Source of the DNA: an uncultured Cellvibrionales bacterium
GTDB taxonomy: Bacteria > Pseudomonadota > Gammaproteobacteria > Pseudomonadales > Cellvibrionaceae
Assembly: GCA_913020115.1 (NCBI GenBank)
Contig: CAJWBQ010000025.1
Location: 1-64,000 of the forward strand
DNA: 64,000 bases
Direction: 5' to 3'
Shown here: positions 21,839 to 32,560 of the stretch, in pieces
Layout of the letters: every line of letters starts with the position of its first letter
How positions within the stretch are numbered: the stretch's first letter is position 1
Translations under genes and position numbers: made by a program
Notes under the pieces: generated by a model
What the model saw: the letters and a program-made list of their open reading frames with translations, nothing else
What the model was told of the DNA's origin: nothing
The model's database searches: none

Positions 21839-22945
21839 GTGCCACTTCAAAGGCTGGCCGTAAATTCTCTTCGTAACCTCAATGCGGTGGATATTCATTT
21901 ATCCAATCGCATTAACTTGTTTTACGGCCAAAATGGCAGTGGTAAAACAAGCGTTCTGGAAGCCGTATCAGTATTGGGCCTGGGCCGGTCCTTTCGCAGT
22001 CATAAGTTGAAACCTTTAATATCCACTGAAGATGATCATTTCACAGTTTTCGGCGCAGTTCATGAAAGTGACTTGCTGCGAAAAGTCGGTGTAATGAGGT
22101 CGAGGTCTGGAGACTCCCTGTTTAAATTGGATGGGGAGCCTGTCTCCACTGCATCAGCTTTAGCGGAATGTTTGCCTGTGCAGGTGATTAATGCCCAAAC
22201 TTTTCAGTTATTGGAGGGCAGCCCTAAGCAAAGGCGGCAGTTTATCGACTGGTTAGTGTTCCACGTGGAACCTGAATTCTTAAGCGCGTGGAAAGGCCTA
22301 CAGCGCTGTTTAAAACACCGCAATAGTCTGCTCCGACGTGATAGAATAGCGGCTGCTGAATTGGCTCCTTGGGACCTTGAGCTCTGTCTACTCGCTGAAA
22401 AGATAGACAGCTTACGAGAAAGTCGCATTCAGCAGTTCCTGTCAGTATTTGAAACTTTGGTCGCTGAATTTATTGCTTTGGATGATTTGAAGCTGAGTTA
22501 CCAAAGAGGCTGGGACAGAGACACGCCGCTTCAAGAGGTTTTGGCGGAGACTATTGAAAGAGACTCGCGCCAGGGTTTTACTTACGCGGGCCCTCATCGA
22601 GCCGATTTACGGATAATGGTGGGGAAGCAGTTAGCCGCGGATGTGCTGTCACGGGGTCAGCAGAAATTACTGGTCTGTGCATTACGTATAGCCCAGGGCT
22701 ATGTATTTAGCCAGCAAACCCAACGTAGTTGTGTGTTTTTGATTGATGATCTGCCAGCAGAACTAGACAGTGATTTTCAATCTATAATGGCACGTTGGCT
22801 GTTAAAAATGGATTGTCAGGTCCTTATTACGGGGGTCGATAGAGATACTTTAGAGTCAGTTTGGGCCGAACACCCTACTGTAAATCGAAAAGTGTTTCAC
22901 GTGGAACATGGAAGGGTAGTAGTCGCCGATGGCGAAAACACCTAA
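21839..22945 (+). CDS. recF: DNA replication and repair protein RecF
   Basis: RecF is an SMC-like ATPase that helps load RecA at single-strand gaps. The 368-residue protein starts at GTG and has Walker A GQNGSGKTSVLEAV (about 30-43), the ABC signature region LSRGQQKLLVCAL and Walker B SCVFLIDDLPAELD. Two parS-like palindromes are embedded in the coding sequence, at 22257 and 22893. Confidence 0.96.
   Translation: MPLQRLAVNSLRNLNAVDIHLSNRINLFYGQNGSGKTSVLEAVSVLGLGRSFRSHKLKPLISTEDDHFTVFGAVHESDLLRKVGVMRSRSGDSLFKLDGEPVSTASALAECLPVQVINAQTFQLLEGSPKQRRQFIDWLVFHVEPEFLSAWKGLQRCLKHRNSLLRRDRIAAAELAPWDLELCLLAEKIDSLRESRIQQFLSVFETLVAEFIALDDLKLSYQRGWDRDTPLQEVLAETIERDSRQGFTYAGPHRADLRIMVGKQLAADVLSRGQQKLLVCALRIAQGYVFSQQTQRSCVFLIDDLPAELDSDFQSIMARWLLKMDCQVLITGVDRDTLESVWAEHPTVNRKVFHVEHGRVVVADGENT
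22257..22272. promoter_or_regulatory. parS-like site in recF
   Basis: TGTTCCACGTGGAACC matches the Pseudomonas-type parS TGTTCCACGTGGAACA at 15 of 16 positions. It is a near-perfect palindrome centred on CACGTG. The presence of ParA and ParB in the same window supports a role as a ParB-loading site. Confidence 0.8.
22893..22908. promoter_or_regulatory. Second parS-like site, near the 3' end of recF
   Basis: TGTTTCACGTGGAACA has one base different from each of the two symmetric parS forms, TGTTTCACGTGAAACA and TGTTCCACGTGGAACA. It is 636 bases from the first site, in the same gene, and about 3.8 kb from dnaA. Confidence 0.85.
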
Positions 22946-22985
22946 TTACATAAGAAAACACTAATAGTGCTTAAAATCGGAGTGA

Positions 22986-25406
<2,421 letters not shown>

Positions 25407-25453
25407 ATATTGACTAGTATGTAGAGTCTTAGATATATTCAAGCTGCTCAAAT

Positions 25454-25496
25454 CTAAGCCGTTGATAAATAAAATCATTAATTATCAATGGCTTAG
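25454..25496. repeat. Hairpin downstream of gyrB
   Basis: Two 15-base arms (25454-25468, CTAAGCC then TTGATAA around one G, and 25482-25496, TTATCAA then GGCTTAG around one T) pair with a single G-T wobble and a 13-base loop. No T-run follows on the plus strand, so it may protect the gyrB mRNA 3' end or be a weak terminator. Confidence 0.6.
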
Positions 25497-25512
25497 AGAA
25501 AATCCTTGGAAG

Positions 25513-25720
25513 TTCTCAATAGGTAGAGACGGAGTACGGTGGTAGGTGCTTGTCCGGTGTTGGCCTTTCAAGACCCTCGGAGGCAGGAGCCGACGTGGAG
25601 CGGCCATGGACGATGCACAAGGATGAGCAAGTGTCACGGAAGGCAGGAGCCGAGAGTGACCGACGAACAGCGAGTCTTGAAAGGCCAACACCGGACAAGT
25701 GTCGGGTTCCTTATTGAGAA
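25513..25720. repeat. Compact inverted-repeat element (MITE- or REP-like) between gyrB and the acyltransferase gene
   Basis: A perfect 26-bp inverted repeat (25549-25574 with 25674-25699, beginning CTTGTCCGGTGTTGGCC) encloses about 100 bases. Short outer arms TTCTCAATA (25513-25521) and TATTGAGAA (25712-25720) flank it. Inside, GGCAGGAGCCGA occurs twice, exactly 60 bases apart (from 25582 and 25642). The interior is GC-rich compared with the AT-rich flanks. Short open frames across it have no ribosome binding sites and mirror one another, so they are not called as genes. It could be a miniature transposable element or a dispersed palindromic repeat. Confidence 0.75.
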
Positions 25721-25736
25721 TTATATAAGTTTTCCC

Positions 25737-26459
25737 TCAACTCCTGCCTTTTGCTTTGTCCATATTAGCAATTTCGTTTTCTATCCAATCTTTCACTTCT
25801 GCGGTGAGCTCACGACTGGTTTTATTGGTGGAATCGATGGGTTTACCAATAGAAACGGTAATTTTCCCGGAGTACTTCATATAAGAACGTGGCGGACAAC
25901 ATAAGCCAGCATTGTGGGCTACCGGAATAATAGGTACTCCGGCAGAGCAGGCAATATCAGCCCCGCCTCTTGCATAATTCCCAGTTTCACCAAAGGCCAT
26001 TCTCGTGCCTTCAGGAAAAACCAATACATTGTTGCCCTCTTCAATCCGCTGTAGGCCCAAGCGCTTTAATTGCTTAATGGCTTCACGAGGGTTACTGCGA
26101 TCGATAGCAATAGGTTTCAGGCTGGCCAAACCCCATCCAAAAAATGGAATTCTGAGCAGCTCCTTCTTTAATATGGTGCTGACTGGAGCAAAGTGATATT
26201 GCAAAAACAGGGTTTCCCAATCACTTTGATGTTTTGCCAAAACAACGTATGGGCCTTCAGGTACATTTTCAGCGCCGATAATCTCGTACTGAACGCCACA
26301 AATTGTTCGCATCCATGAAACTGACACGCGGTTCCAGCTAGTAACAACCTTATAGCGAAAGCTGTAGGGCGCGACCAGCAGTAAAACGCCGAGCAAGCCA
26401 CAAATCATACCGTAGGGAATATTGACTAAATAATAGAGAAAAGAACGAAGAGCAGTCAT
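25737..26459 (-). CDS. 1-acyl-sn-glycerol-3-phosphate acyltransferase family protein (PlsC-like)
   Basis: This family transfers an acyl chain to lysophosphatidic acid or related lysolipids in phospholipid synthesis. The 240 residues start with a hydrophobic membrane segment (about 5-30). The catalytic H(X4)D motif is in AKHQSDWETLF, and substrate motifs are FFGWGLASLKPIAIDR, FPEGTRMAF and GVPIIPVAHNAG. Its ATG overlaps the gmhB stop by one base (TAATG). The same position after gyrB is taken by an acyltransferase in Pseudomonas. Substrate specificity cannot be read from the sequence. Confidence 0.9.
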   Translation of the reverse strand: MTALRSFLYYLVNIPYGMICGLLGVLLLVAPYSFRYKVVTSWNRVSVSWMRTICGVQYEIIGAENVPEGPYVVLAKHQSDWETLFLQYHFAPVSTILKKELLRIPFFGWGLASLKPIAIDRSNPREAIKQLKRLGLQRIEEGNNVLVFPEGTRMAFGETGNYARGGADIACSAGVPIIPVAHNAGLCCPPRSYMKYSGKITVSIGKPIDSTNKTSRELTAEVKDWIENEIANMDKAKGRS

Positions 26460-27013
26460 TAGAAGTTTTCAATAATGTGTTGCGCGGCAGTAGCGAGATC
26501 GTCAAAGGCCAATAAGCTATTGAAGGCCTCATTAGGCTTGGCAACCAGTGAGTTTAGAGTGTCTTGGCCATTCCCGGTTTTCACCAACATTGGCACACAG
26601 CCTTTGCTCAGGCCGGCTTCCAAGTCTCGCAAATTGTCACCCACCAGAGGAATTCCTTCAGCACTGATATCAAACTCAGCTTCAATCGCATCAATTAAAC
26701 CAGGCTTTGGCTTGCGACAATTACAGCGATCGTCGGGCCCATGAGGGCAATAGAAGATGGCCCCCAAGGCTCCGCCTGCCTCCTCCACTAAATGCGTGAG
26801 TTTAGCGTGCATGGCTTCCAGGTCATCTAGGTCAAATTTCCCCAAAGCCAAACCAGGCTGATTGGTGGCAAGAACCACTACGAAGCCTTTTTGATGTAAT
26901 TGTGCTATCGCTTCAATACTGCCGTCTATTGGTAGCCATTGATTGGCGCTGGTGATAGTTTCACCAGCGGCTTGATTAATAACACCATCGCGATCGAGGA
27001 TAACAAGTTTCAT
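26459..27013 (-). CDS. gmhB: D-glycero-beta-D-manno-heptose 1,7-bisphosphate 7-phosphatase
   Basis: GmhB removes the 7-phosphate in ADP-heptose synthesis for the lipopolysaccharide core. From the ATG at 27013 it has 184 residues starting MKLVILDRDGVINQ, the HAD motif I with both aspartates. The zinc loop CPHGPDDRCNCRKPKPG and motif IV LVGDNLRDLEAG follow. An upstream extension of 13 residues is possible but lacks family similarity. The ATG is one base past the glyS stop. Confidence 0.92.
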   Translation of the reverse strand: MKLVILDRDGVINQAAGETITSANQWLPIDGSIEAIAQLHQKGFVVVLATNQPGLALGKFDLDDLEAMHAKLTHLVEEAGGALGAIFYCPHGPDDRCNCRKPKPGLIDAIEAEFDISAEGIPLVGDNLRDLEAGLSKGCVPMLVKTGNGQDTLNSLVAKPNEAFNSLLAFDDLATAAQHIIENF

Positions 27014-27014
27014 A

Positions 27015-29093
27015 TTATTTTTTTGCCGGAACAAGCAATGAAATATCGGCAACTTCGAAGAATAAACCTCGCAGTTGGGAAAGTAGTGCTAAGCGATTAT
27101 TGCGCAGTGCTTCGTCTTCGGCCATCACCATAACATCATCAAAGAACTGGTCAACAATGTCTCTGAGGTCGGCTAGCTGTGCCAGTGCATCCGCGTAATT
27201 GGCTTGGGCAAACAAGGGTTCAACCAGTTTAGATTTCTCGGCAACGGCTTTTGCGAGGGCTTGTTCCGCAGGCTCTTGTAACAGGGCCTCATCTAATGGC
27301 GGAATTTCCACATCACTTTGCTTGGCGAGAATGTTAGAAACTCGTTTGTTAGCCGCTGCTAAACTCTGGGCTTCAGGTAATAGGCCAAACTGGTGTACGG
27401 CTAAAACACGCTTGTTGATATCAAGGGGTGTGCTGAGCGACTTGGCACTCACAGCCATGAAAACTTCGGCAGGAATTTTAGCGTCTTCGTAGCCCGCGCG
27501 GAAACGTTCAATCATGTAAGAAAGAATGGTTTCTACCAGGAGAGCGTTATCAGATAAATCTGTGTGGCCAGCGATAGCTTGCGTTAGCAAGTCACGCAAA
27601 TCTAGGTCTAAGTCTTTTTCAACCAATAGGCGTAGAACAGCAACACTGGCACGTCGCAATGCAAAAGGGTCTTTAGAACCGCTTGGTAACAAGCCCACAC
27701 CAAATATGCCCGTAAGCGTATCCAATCTATCAGCTAAGGCTAAAGCAACGCCACAGGAGGTTTCTGGTAGAACGTCTCCGGCGAAGCGCGGTAGATATTG
27801 TTCGTTTAAAGCTTTAGCAACGTCGAGAGGCTCGCCGTCGTTCACGCCGTAATAGTAGCCGGCCACACCCTGCATTTTGTCAAATTCACTCACCATGTCA
27901 CTGACTAAATCTGACTTACACAAAATTCCCGCACGTTCAGCGTGTTCAGTGTTGGAGCCCATTCGGCTTGCGATAGCACTCGCCAGTTTAGCTACGCGCT
28001 CAGTTTTGTCAAAAACTGTGCCTAACTTTGCTTGGAAGACAATAGACTTCAAGCGCTCGCGCAGTTTTAACAAACTGGTTTTTTTGTCGGTTTCGAAAAA
28101 GAAAGCGGCATCGGCCAAGCGAGGGCGAATGACTCGTTCGTTGCCATTAATCACTTGTGCCGGGTCTTTGCTGATAATATTTGCCACGGTAATAAAATTC
28201 GGTAGCAGCTGACCGGATTTATCGACAACGTGAAAATACTTTTGATGCTCTTTCATAGAAGAAATTAACGCTTCGGAAGGCACCTCCAAAAAACGTTCGT
28301 CAAATCGACCGGCTAAGGCCATTGGCCACTCAACCAAAGCGTTAACTTCGTTTAGCAAGCCTTCATCAATAACCGCGGTGCCACCCAACTTGCCGGCTTC
28401 ATTTGTTACCTGCTCTTGAATAAGGTTTTTACGCTCATTCATATCAACAATAATATGTGCAGGGGAGCGTAATGTTTCTACATAATCTGCAGCGGTGTTG
28501 ATGTTAAGGGTTTTGTTGTAATGGAATCGATGACCGCGAGTTTCCCGCCCCGATTGCAAACCCATAATTTCAGCGTCAACCACGTCTGCGCCAAATAAGA
28601 GAACCAACCAATGTATTGGTCGAACAAATTCAGTTCGCTTGGCGCCCCAGCGCATACGTTTTGGAATCGGCAGCTTTACCAAAGATTCGCTGACGATTGC
28701 GCCCAACAGTGTGCTTGTATCAAGACCACCGCTCGCAGAGCGATGGACCAGCTTATCGGCTTTGCCGTCATTTTCAACGATCAGTGCACTTGGGTCTAAA
28801 CCATTTTTATTGGCGAAGGCGAGTGCAGCTTTGGAAGGGTTTCCCTCAGCGTCAAAAGCAATTTTTGCAGGTGGGCCCCAGGCGACAATTTCTTTAGCGG
28901 GGGTCACACTGTCCAGCTGCTTGACCAACACGGCCAAACGTCGCGGTGATGCATATTCTTCGATAGCACTAAAACTTAGGCCTTCTTTTTCTAAGCCTGA
29001 TTGAATGCCACTGCGAAAAGCACTGAGCAATGTACTGAGTGCTTTAGGCGGTAATTCTTCGGTTCCCAATTCTACTAAAAAATCTTCAGACAT
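27015..29093 (-). CDS. glyS: Glycyl-tRNA synthetase beta subunit
   Basis: GlyS is the large subunit of the alpha2beta2 bacterial glycyl-tRNA synthetase and carries tRNA recognition. From the ATG at 29093 it has 692 residues beginning MSEDFLVELGTEELPPKALSTL, the family N-terminus, with EYASPRRLAVLV and the HD-like core downstream. AGGG precedes this ATG at good spacing, so an upstream extension of 58 residues out of glyQ is rejected. One base separates it from glyQ. Confidence 0.97.
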   Translation of the reverse strand: MSEDFLVELGTEELPPKALSTLLSAFRSGIQSGLEKEGLSFSAIEEYASPRRLAVLVKQLDSVTPAKEIVAWGPPAKIAFDAEGNPSKAALAFANKNGLDPSALIVENDGKADKLVHRSASGGLDTSTLLGAIVSESLVKLPIPKRMRWGAKRTEFVRPIHWLVLLFGADVVDAEIMGLQSGRETRGHRFHYNKTLNINTAADYVETLRSPAHIIVDMNERKNLIQEQVTNEAGKLGGTAVIDEGLLNEVNALVEWPMALAGRFDERFLEVPSEALISSMKEHQKYFHVVDKSGQLLPNFITVANIISKDPAQVINGNERVIRPRLADAAFFFETDKKTSLLKLRERLKSIVFQAKLGTVFDKTERVAKLASAIASRMGSNTEHAERAGILCKSDLVSDMVSEFDKMQGVAGYYYGVNDGEPLDVAKALNEQYLPRFAGDVLPETSCGVALALADRLDTLTGIFGVGLLPSGSKDPFALRRASVAVLRLLVEKDLDLDLRDLLTQAIAGHTDLSDNALLVETILSYMIERFRAGYEDAKIPAEVFMAVSAKSLSTPLDINKRVLAVHQFGLLPEAQSLAAANKRVSNILAKQSDVEIPPLDEALLQEPAEQALAKAVAEKSKLVEPLFAQANYADALAQLADLRDIVDQFFDDVMVMAEDEALRNNRLALLSQLRGLFFEVADISLLVPAKK

Positions 29094-29094
29094 C

Positions 29095-30057
29095 TTACTG
29101 CCCTCCCTTTGTTTCTGTCGGGGTGGCCAGCAGTTCCTGACGGAGTGCTTCTGGAGCGAGAGGGAAACCCAATTCTTTGCGGGCGTCGTAATAGGCTTGC
29201 GCAACGGCGCGAGACAGAGTTCTAACCCGCAAGATGAATCGCTGGCGCTCTGTAACCGAAATTGCATGCCGCGCGTCTAATAAATTGAAGGCGTGAGAAG
29301 CACGCATTACCTGCTCGTAAGCTGGCAGGGGCAAGTTCTTTTCTACTAAGCGTTGGCTTTCACGCTCGCAAATATCAAAGGTTTTAAACAGAAAATCAAC
29401 ATCGGCTTCTTCGAAATTGTAATGTGACATTTCGATTTCATTTTGCTTGAACACGTCGCCATACGTAACTTTGTTGCCGTCTGGGCCAATGGTCCACACT
29501 AGGTCGTAGATTGAATCTACACCCTGCAGATACATGGCGATACGCTCTAAACCGTAGGTAATTTCACCTGTAATAGGGAAACATTCCAAACCACCTACTT
29601 GTTGGAAGTAAGTGAATTGAGTCACTTCCATGCCGTTTAACCATATTTCCCAGCCCAAGCCCCAAGCGCCTAGAGTAGGGGATTCCCAGTTGTCTTCCAC
29701 AAAGCGTACATCATGAACAAGAGTATCAATACCGAGCTCACGTAAAGACTCCAAGTAGAGCTCTTGAAAATTAGGTGGAGAAGGCTTTAGCGCTACTTGA
29801 AATTGATAGTATTGCTGCAGGCGATTGGGGTTTTCTCCGTAGCGCCCATCAGTGGGGCGGCGGCAAGGCTGCACATAGGCCGCGTTCCAGGTTTCAGGGC
29901 CAATAGCGCGCAAAAAAGTGGCGGGGTGAAATGTACCGGCGCCCACCTCCATGTCCAGAGGTTGCAATACCACGCAGCCCTGTTTTGCCCAAAATTGTTG
30001 TAAGGCCAAAATGAGCCCTTGAAACGTGCTTACATCTACTTGATTGTTATCAGACAC
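29095..30057 (-). CDS. glyQ: Glycyl-tRNA synthetase alpha subunit
   Basis: GlyQ is the catalytic alpha subunit. The 320-residue protein carries [17 protein letters not shown], the class II motif 2 region [20 protein letters not shown] and the segment [19 protein letters not shown]. It starts at GTG with an AGGAGG sequence 11 bases upstream. The gene begins the glyQ-glyS-gmhB-acyltransferase operon, and its leader holds a hairpin (30088-30119). Confidence 0.97.
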   Translation of the reverse strand: MSDNNQVDVSTFQGLILALQQFWAKQGCVVLQPLDMEVGAGTFHPATFLRAIGPETWNAAYVQPCRRPTDGRYGENPNRLQQYYQFQVALKPSPPNFQELYLESLRELGIDTLVHDVRFVEDNWESPTLGAWGLGWEIWLNGMEVTQFTYFQQVGGLECFPITGEITYGLERIAMYLQGVDSIYDLVWTIGPDGNKVTYGDVFKQNEIEMSHYNFEEADVDFLFKTFDICERESQRLVEKNLPLPAYEQVMRASHAFNLLDARHAISVTERQRFILRVRTLSRAVAQAYYDARKELGFPLAPEALRQELLATPTETKGGQ

Positions 30058-30087
30058 CGTTAGTTACGCCTCCTGGCGCAGTTTGCC

Positions 30088-30119
30088 AAGCCCTGTAGCG
30101 CATTTATGGCACAGGGCTT
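30088..30119 (-). repeat. Hairpin in the glyQ leader
   Basis: AAGCCCTGT (30088-30096) and ACAGGGCTT (30111-30119) form a perfect 9-bp inverted repeat with a 14-base loop, about 30 bases upstream of the glyQ start. A TATAAT-like -10 element lies further upstream on the minus strand (complement of 30151-30156) without a good -35. The hairpin would therefore be in the 5' leader of the mRNA; a regulatory role is inference. Confidence 0.55.
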
Positions 30120-30220
30120 TGAATCTTTGATGAATCATTGAAAGGGGCGAATTATAGCGATAAATCCAGTAAGCTGCGCGCTTCTCGAGTTAAAATTGAT
30201 GAAAAACTAGTGAAAGTTCT

Positions 30221-31096
30221 ATGTCGAGTTTGTTAATAAAAGCCTTCCTGCAACTATTTGCCTTTATGCCCCTTTGGTTGAACCGCCAAATAGGCACTTT
30301 GCTGGGGTTGGCCCTCTATGTTTTGAATGGCCAAACGCGCAAAGTCAGTGCGGAAAACATTGTTCGCTGCTTTCCTGAGATGAGCGCAGACGATCAGGAT
30401 ACCCTAGTGCGTAGCAGCCTTGTGGAAACCGCTAAAATGAGTTTGGAAGTGGCGCCGGTGTGGCTGCGCCCCTGGTCTTGGTTAGAACCGAAAATTCGCA
30501 GCATTAAAGGCGAGTCATTATTGAAAGACGCCGTTCAGGCGCCAGAGGGTTTGGTTGTTTTGGTGCCACACTTAGGCAACTGGGAAGTGTTTGCACCCTA
30601 TTTTTCGAGCTTTGCTCATCTTACCGCACTGTATCAGCCGCCGAAAATTCCGGCCTTTGACCGCATCATCCGTGCAGCTCGGGAAAAAATGGGCGCCAGC
30701 TTAGTGCCAACCAACCGCAAAGGTGTGGCCGCTTTATTGAAGTCACTTAAGGCGGGTGGTTTAACCATCATATTACCTGATCAGGTAGCTGATTCGGGTA
30801 CCCAACATGTGGACTTCTTTGGTCACCCGGCTCATACCATGACTCTGGTGAGTAATTTAATGAATCGAACCGGCTGCAAAGTGATTATGGGCTTCGTTCA
30901 GCGCGTGCCCGGCGGTTTTGAATTGCATTTCGAAAACGCCGATCCAGAGATCTATAGCGAGAACCTGAGCGACTCACTTGCGGCGATGAACCGCAGTGTT
31001 GAGGCCTGCGTGAGGCAGGTACCCGAGCAGTATCAGTGGGAATACAAACGATTCAGGCGCCCGCCAGAAGGCTGTGAAAAACCTTATCGTTTCTAA
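30221..31096 (+). CDS. Lipid A biosynthesis-type acyltransferase (LpxL/HtrB family)
   Basis: This family adds secondary acyl chains to lipid A at the inner membrane. The 291 residues have an N-terminal hydrophobic segment and the catalytic H(X4)E motif in VPHLGNWEVFAPY (about residues 105-117). LYQPPKIPAFDRII and LPDQVADSGTQHVDFFG are conserved family regions. It ends YQWEYKRFRRPPEG, typical of LpxL-like proteins. The stop overlaps the convergent trkH stop by four bases. The exact acyl donor is unknown. Confidence 0.92.
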   Translation: MSSLLIKAFLQLFAFMPLWLNRQIGTLLGLALYVLNGQTRKVSAENIVRCFPEMSADDQDTLVRSSLVETAKMSLEVAPVWLRPWSWLEPKIRSIKGESLLKDAVQAPEGLVVLVPHLGNWEVFAPYFSSFAHLTALYQPPKIPAFDRIIRAAREKMGASLVPTNRKGVAALLKSLKAGGLTIILPDQVADSGTQHVDFFGHPAHTMTLVSNLMNRTGCKVIMGFVQRVPGGFELHFENADPEIYSENLSDSLAAMNRSVEACVRQVPEQYQWEYKRFRRPPEGCEKPYRF

Positions 31097-32541
31097 CGCC
31101 GCCAAAACATAGGCGTGAATAATACCAGCAAAGTAAACACTTCCAGTCGCCCCAGCAGCATGGCAAAACAAAGCACCCATTTTGCAGGGTCGTTAATGTC
31201 GCCATAGTGAAAGGCAACGTCGCCCATGCCGGGCCCCAAATTGTTGATGCAAGCCCCCACGGCGGAAAACGCGGTGACAAAGTCCAAGCCGGTGGCCATC
31301 AAGATCAGAAACATCAGCATAAAGCAGACGATGTATACGGCGAAGAATCCCCAGACGGCCTCTACTACACGATCTGAAACGGACTTCTTCGCAATCTTAA
31401 TGGGAATGATGGCGTTGGGGTGAATCAGGCGGTAAATCTCTCGAATTCCCTGTTTGCAAATCAGCATGACGCGAATTACTTTCATGCCGCCACCTGTCGA
31501 CCCTGCGCAGCCGCCCATAAATGCAAACAAAAACAACATGAAGGGCAGAAAGCTGGGCCAAAGACTGAAGTTAGCGGTGGCAAAACCGGTCGTGGTAAGA
31601 ACGGACACAAGTTGAAAGCTGCCGTGTAACCAACTATCAAACAAGCTGTAGGTGCCCGTAAAATAGAGGTAACTAATGGTGATAATTGACGCAACTGCGA
31701 TCCAGGCAAGATAAAACTTACACTCGGGGTCACGAAGATAGTGTTTGATACTGCGTTCCTGCCAACTGAAAAAATGCAGCGCAAAATTGATGCCCGACAA
31801 AACCATAAACACCATACATATGGCCATGATGAAGGAACTGTCGTAAAAGCCAATACTTTGATCGTGGGTTGAAAACCCGCCAATGGCAACGGTAGAAAAG
31901 GCGTGGCCTATAGCATCAAAAAGACTCATTCCTGCAAGCCAATAGGCTGTGCCACAGACAAGGGTGAGTGTGACGTAAATTAGAAACAGGGCTTTGGCGG
32001 TTTCGGTAATTCTCGGCGTTAACTTGCTGTCTTTCACGGGGCCCGGCGTTTCTGCACGATACAACTGCATGCCACCAATACCCAGCATTGGCAAGATAGC
32101 CACCGCGATCACAATAATACCAATGCCACCCAACCACTGCAGTTGCTGCCGATAGTAGAGTATGGATTTGGGCAGGGAGTCGAGGTGGGTAATAACCGTG
32201 GCACCGGTCGTGGTCAAGCCAGACAAAGATTCAAATAGGGCGTCAGTAAAGTCTAAATTGACACTTTCAGACAGCCAAAAAGGCAGGCAAGCAAACAGCC
32301 CTAGTACGGACCAAAAAAGTGCGGTAATTAAAAAACCATCTCGCGTGCGTAAATCTTGTTTTAGATTGTAAACCGGTAGCCACATAGCAAGGCCGGTAGT
32401 AAAAGTGATACCAAAAGCCCATAAAAATGCGGGGTAGCTGTTGTCTGCGTACCAAAATGACACCAGTATGGGAGGAAATAGAGTGAGGCTGAACAGCATC
32501 AACAATACACCGAGGACTCTAAATATAATTGCAAAATGCAT
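31093..32541 (-). CDS. trkH: Trk potassium uptake system membrane subunit TrkH
   Basis: TrkH is the K+ channel subunit of Trk. From the ATG at 32541 it has 482 residues and about ten to twelve membrane helices, with the filter-type repeats SLSGLTTTGATV, FSTVAIGGFSTHD, VLTTTGFATANFS and AVGACINNLGPGMG. The chosen start gives MHFAIIFRVLGVLLMLFSLT, matching the family N-terminus better than a longer form that would overlap trkA. It follows trkA by 19 bases. Confidence 0.95.
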   Translation of the reverse strand: MHFAIIFRVLGVLLMLFSLTLFPPILVSFWYADNSYPAFLWAFGITFTTGLAMWLPVYNLKQDLRTRDGFLITALFWSVLGLFACLPFWLSESVNLDFTDALFESLSGLTTTGATVITHLDSLPKSILYYRQQLQWLGGIGIIVIAVAILPMLGIGGMQLYRAETPGPVKDSKLTPRITETAKALFLIYVTLTLVCGTAYWLAGMSLFDAIGHAFSTVAIGGFSTHDQSIGFYDSSFIMAICMVFMVLSGINFALHFFSWQERSIKHYLRDPECKFYLAWIAVASIITISYLYFTGTYSLFDSWLHGSFQLVSVLTTTGFATANFSLWPSFLPFMLFLFAFMGGCAGSTGGGMKVIRVMLICKQGIREIYRLIHPNAIIPIKIAKKSVSDRVVEAVWGFFAVYIVCFMLMFLILMATGLDFVTAFSAVGACINNLGPGMGDVAFHYGDINDPAKWVLCFAMLLGRLEVFTLLVLFTPMFWRR

Positions 32542-32560
32542 GAAAAGTGTTGCCCTAGTG

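Noticed and set aside
25485..25904. Several 60-121-codon frames across and beside the inverted-repeat element after gyrB
   Set aside because: They read through the palindromic arms on both strands, mirror one another, and lack ribosome binding sites.
29094..29267. Upstream-extended start of glyS
   Set aside because: The extra 58 residues lie inside glyQ in another frame, while the ATG at 29093 has a good ribosome binding site and the family N-terminus.
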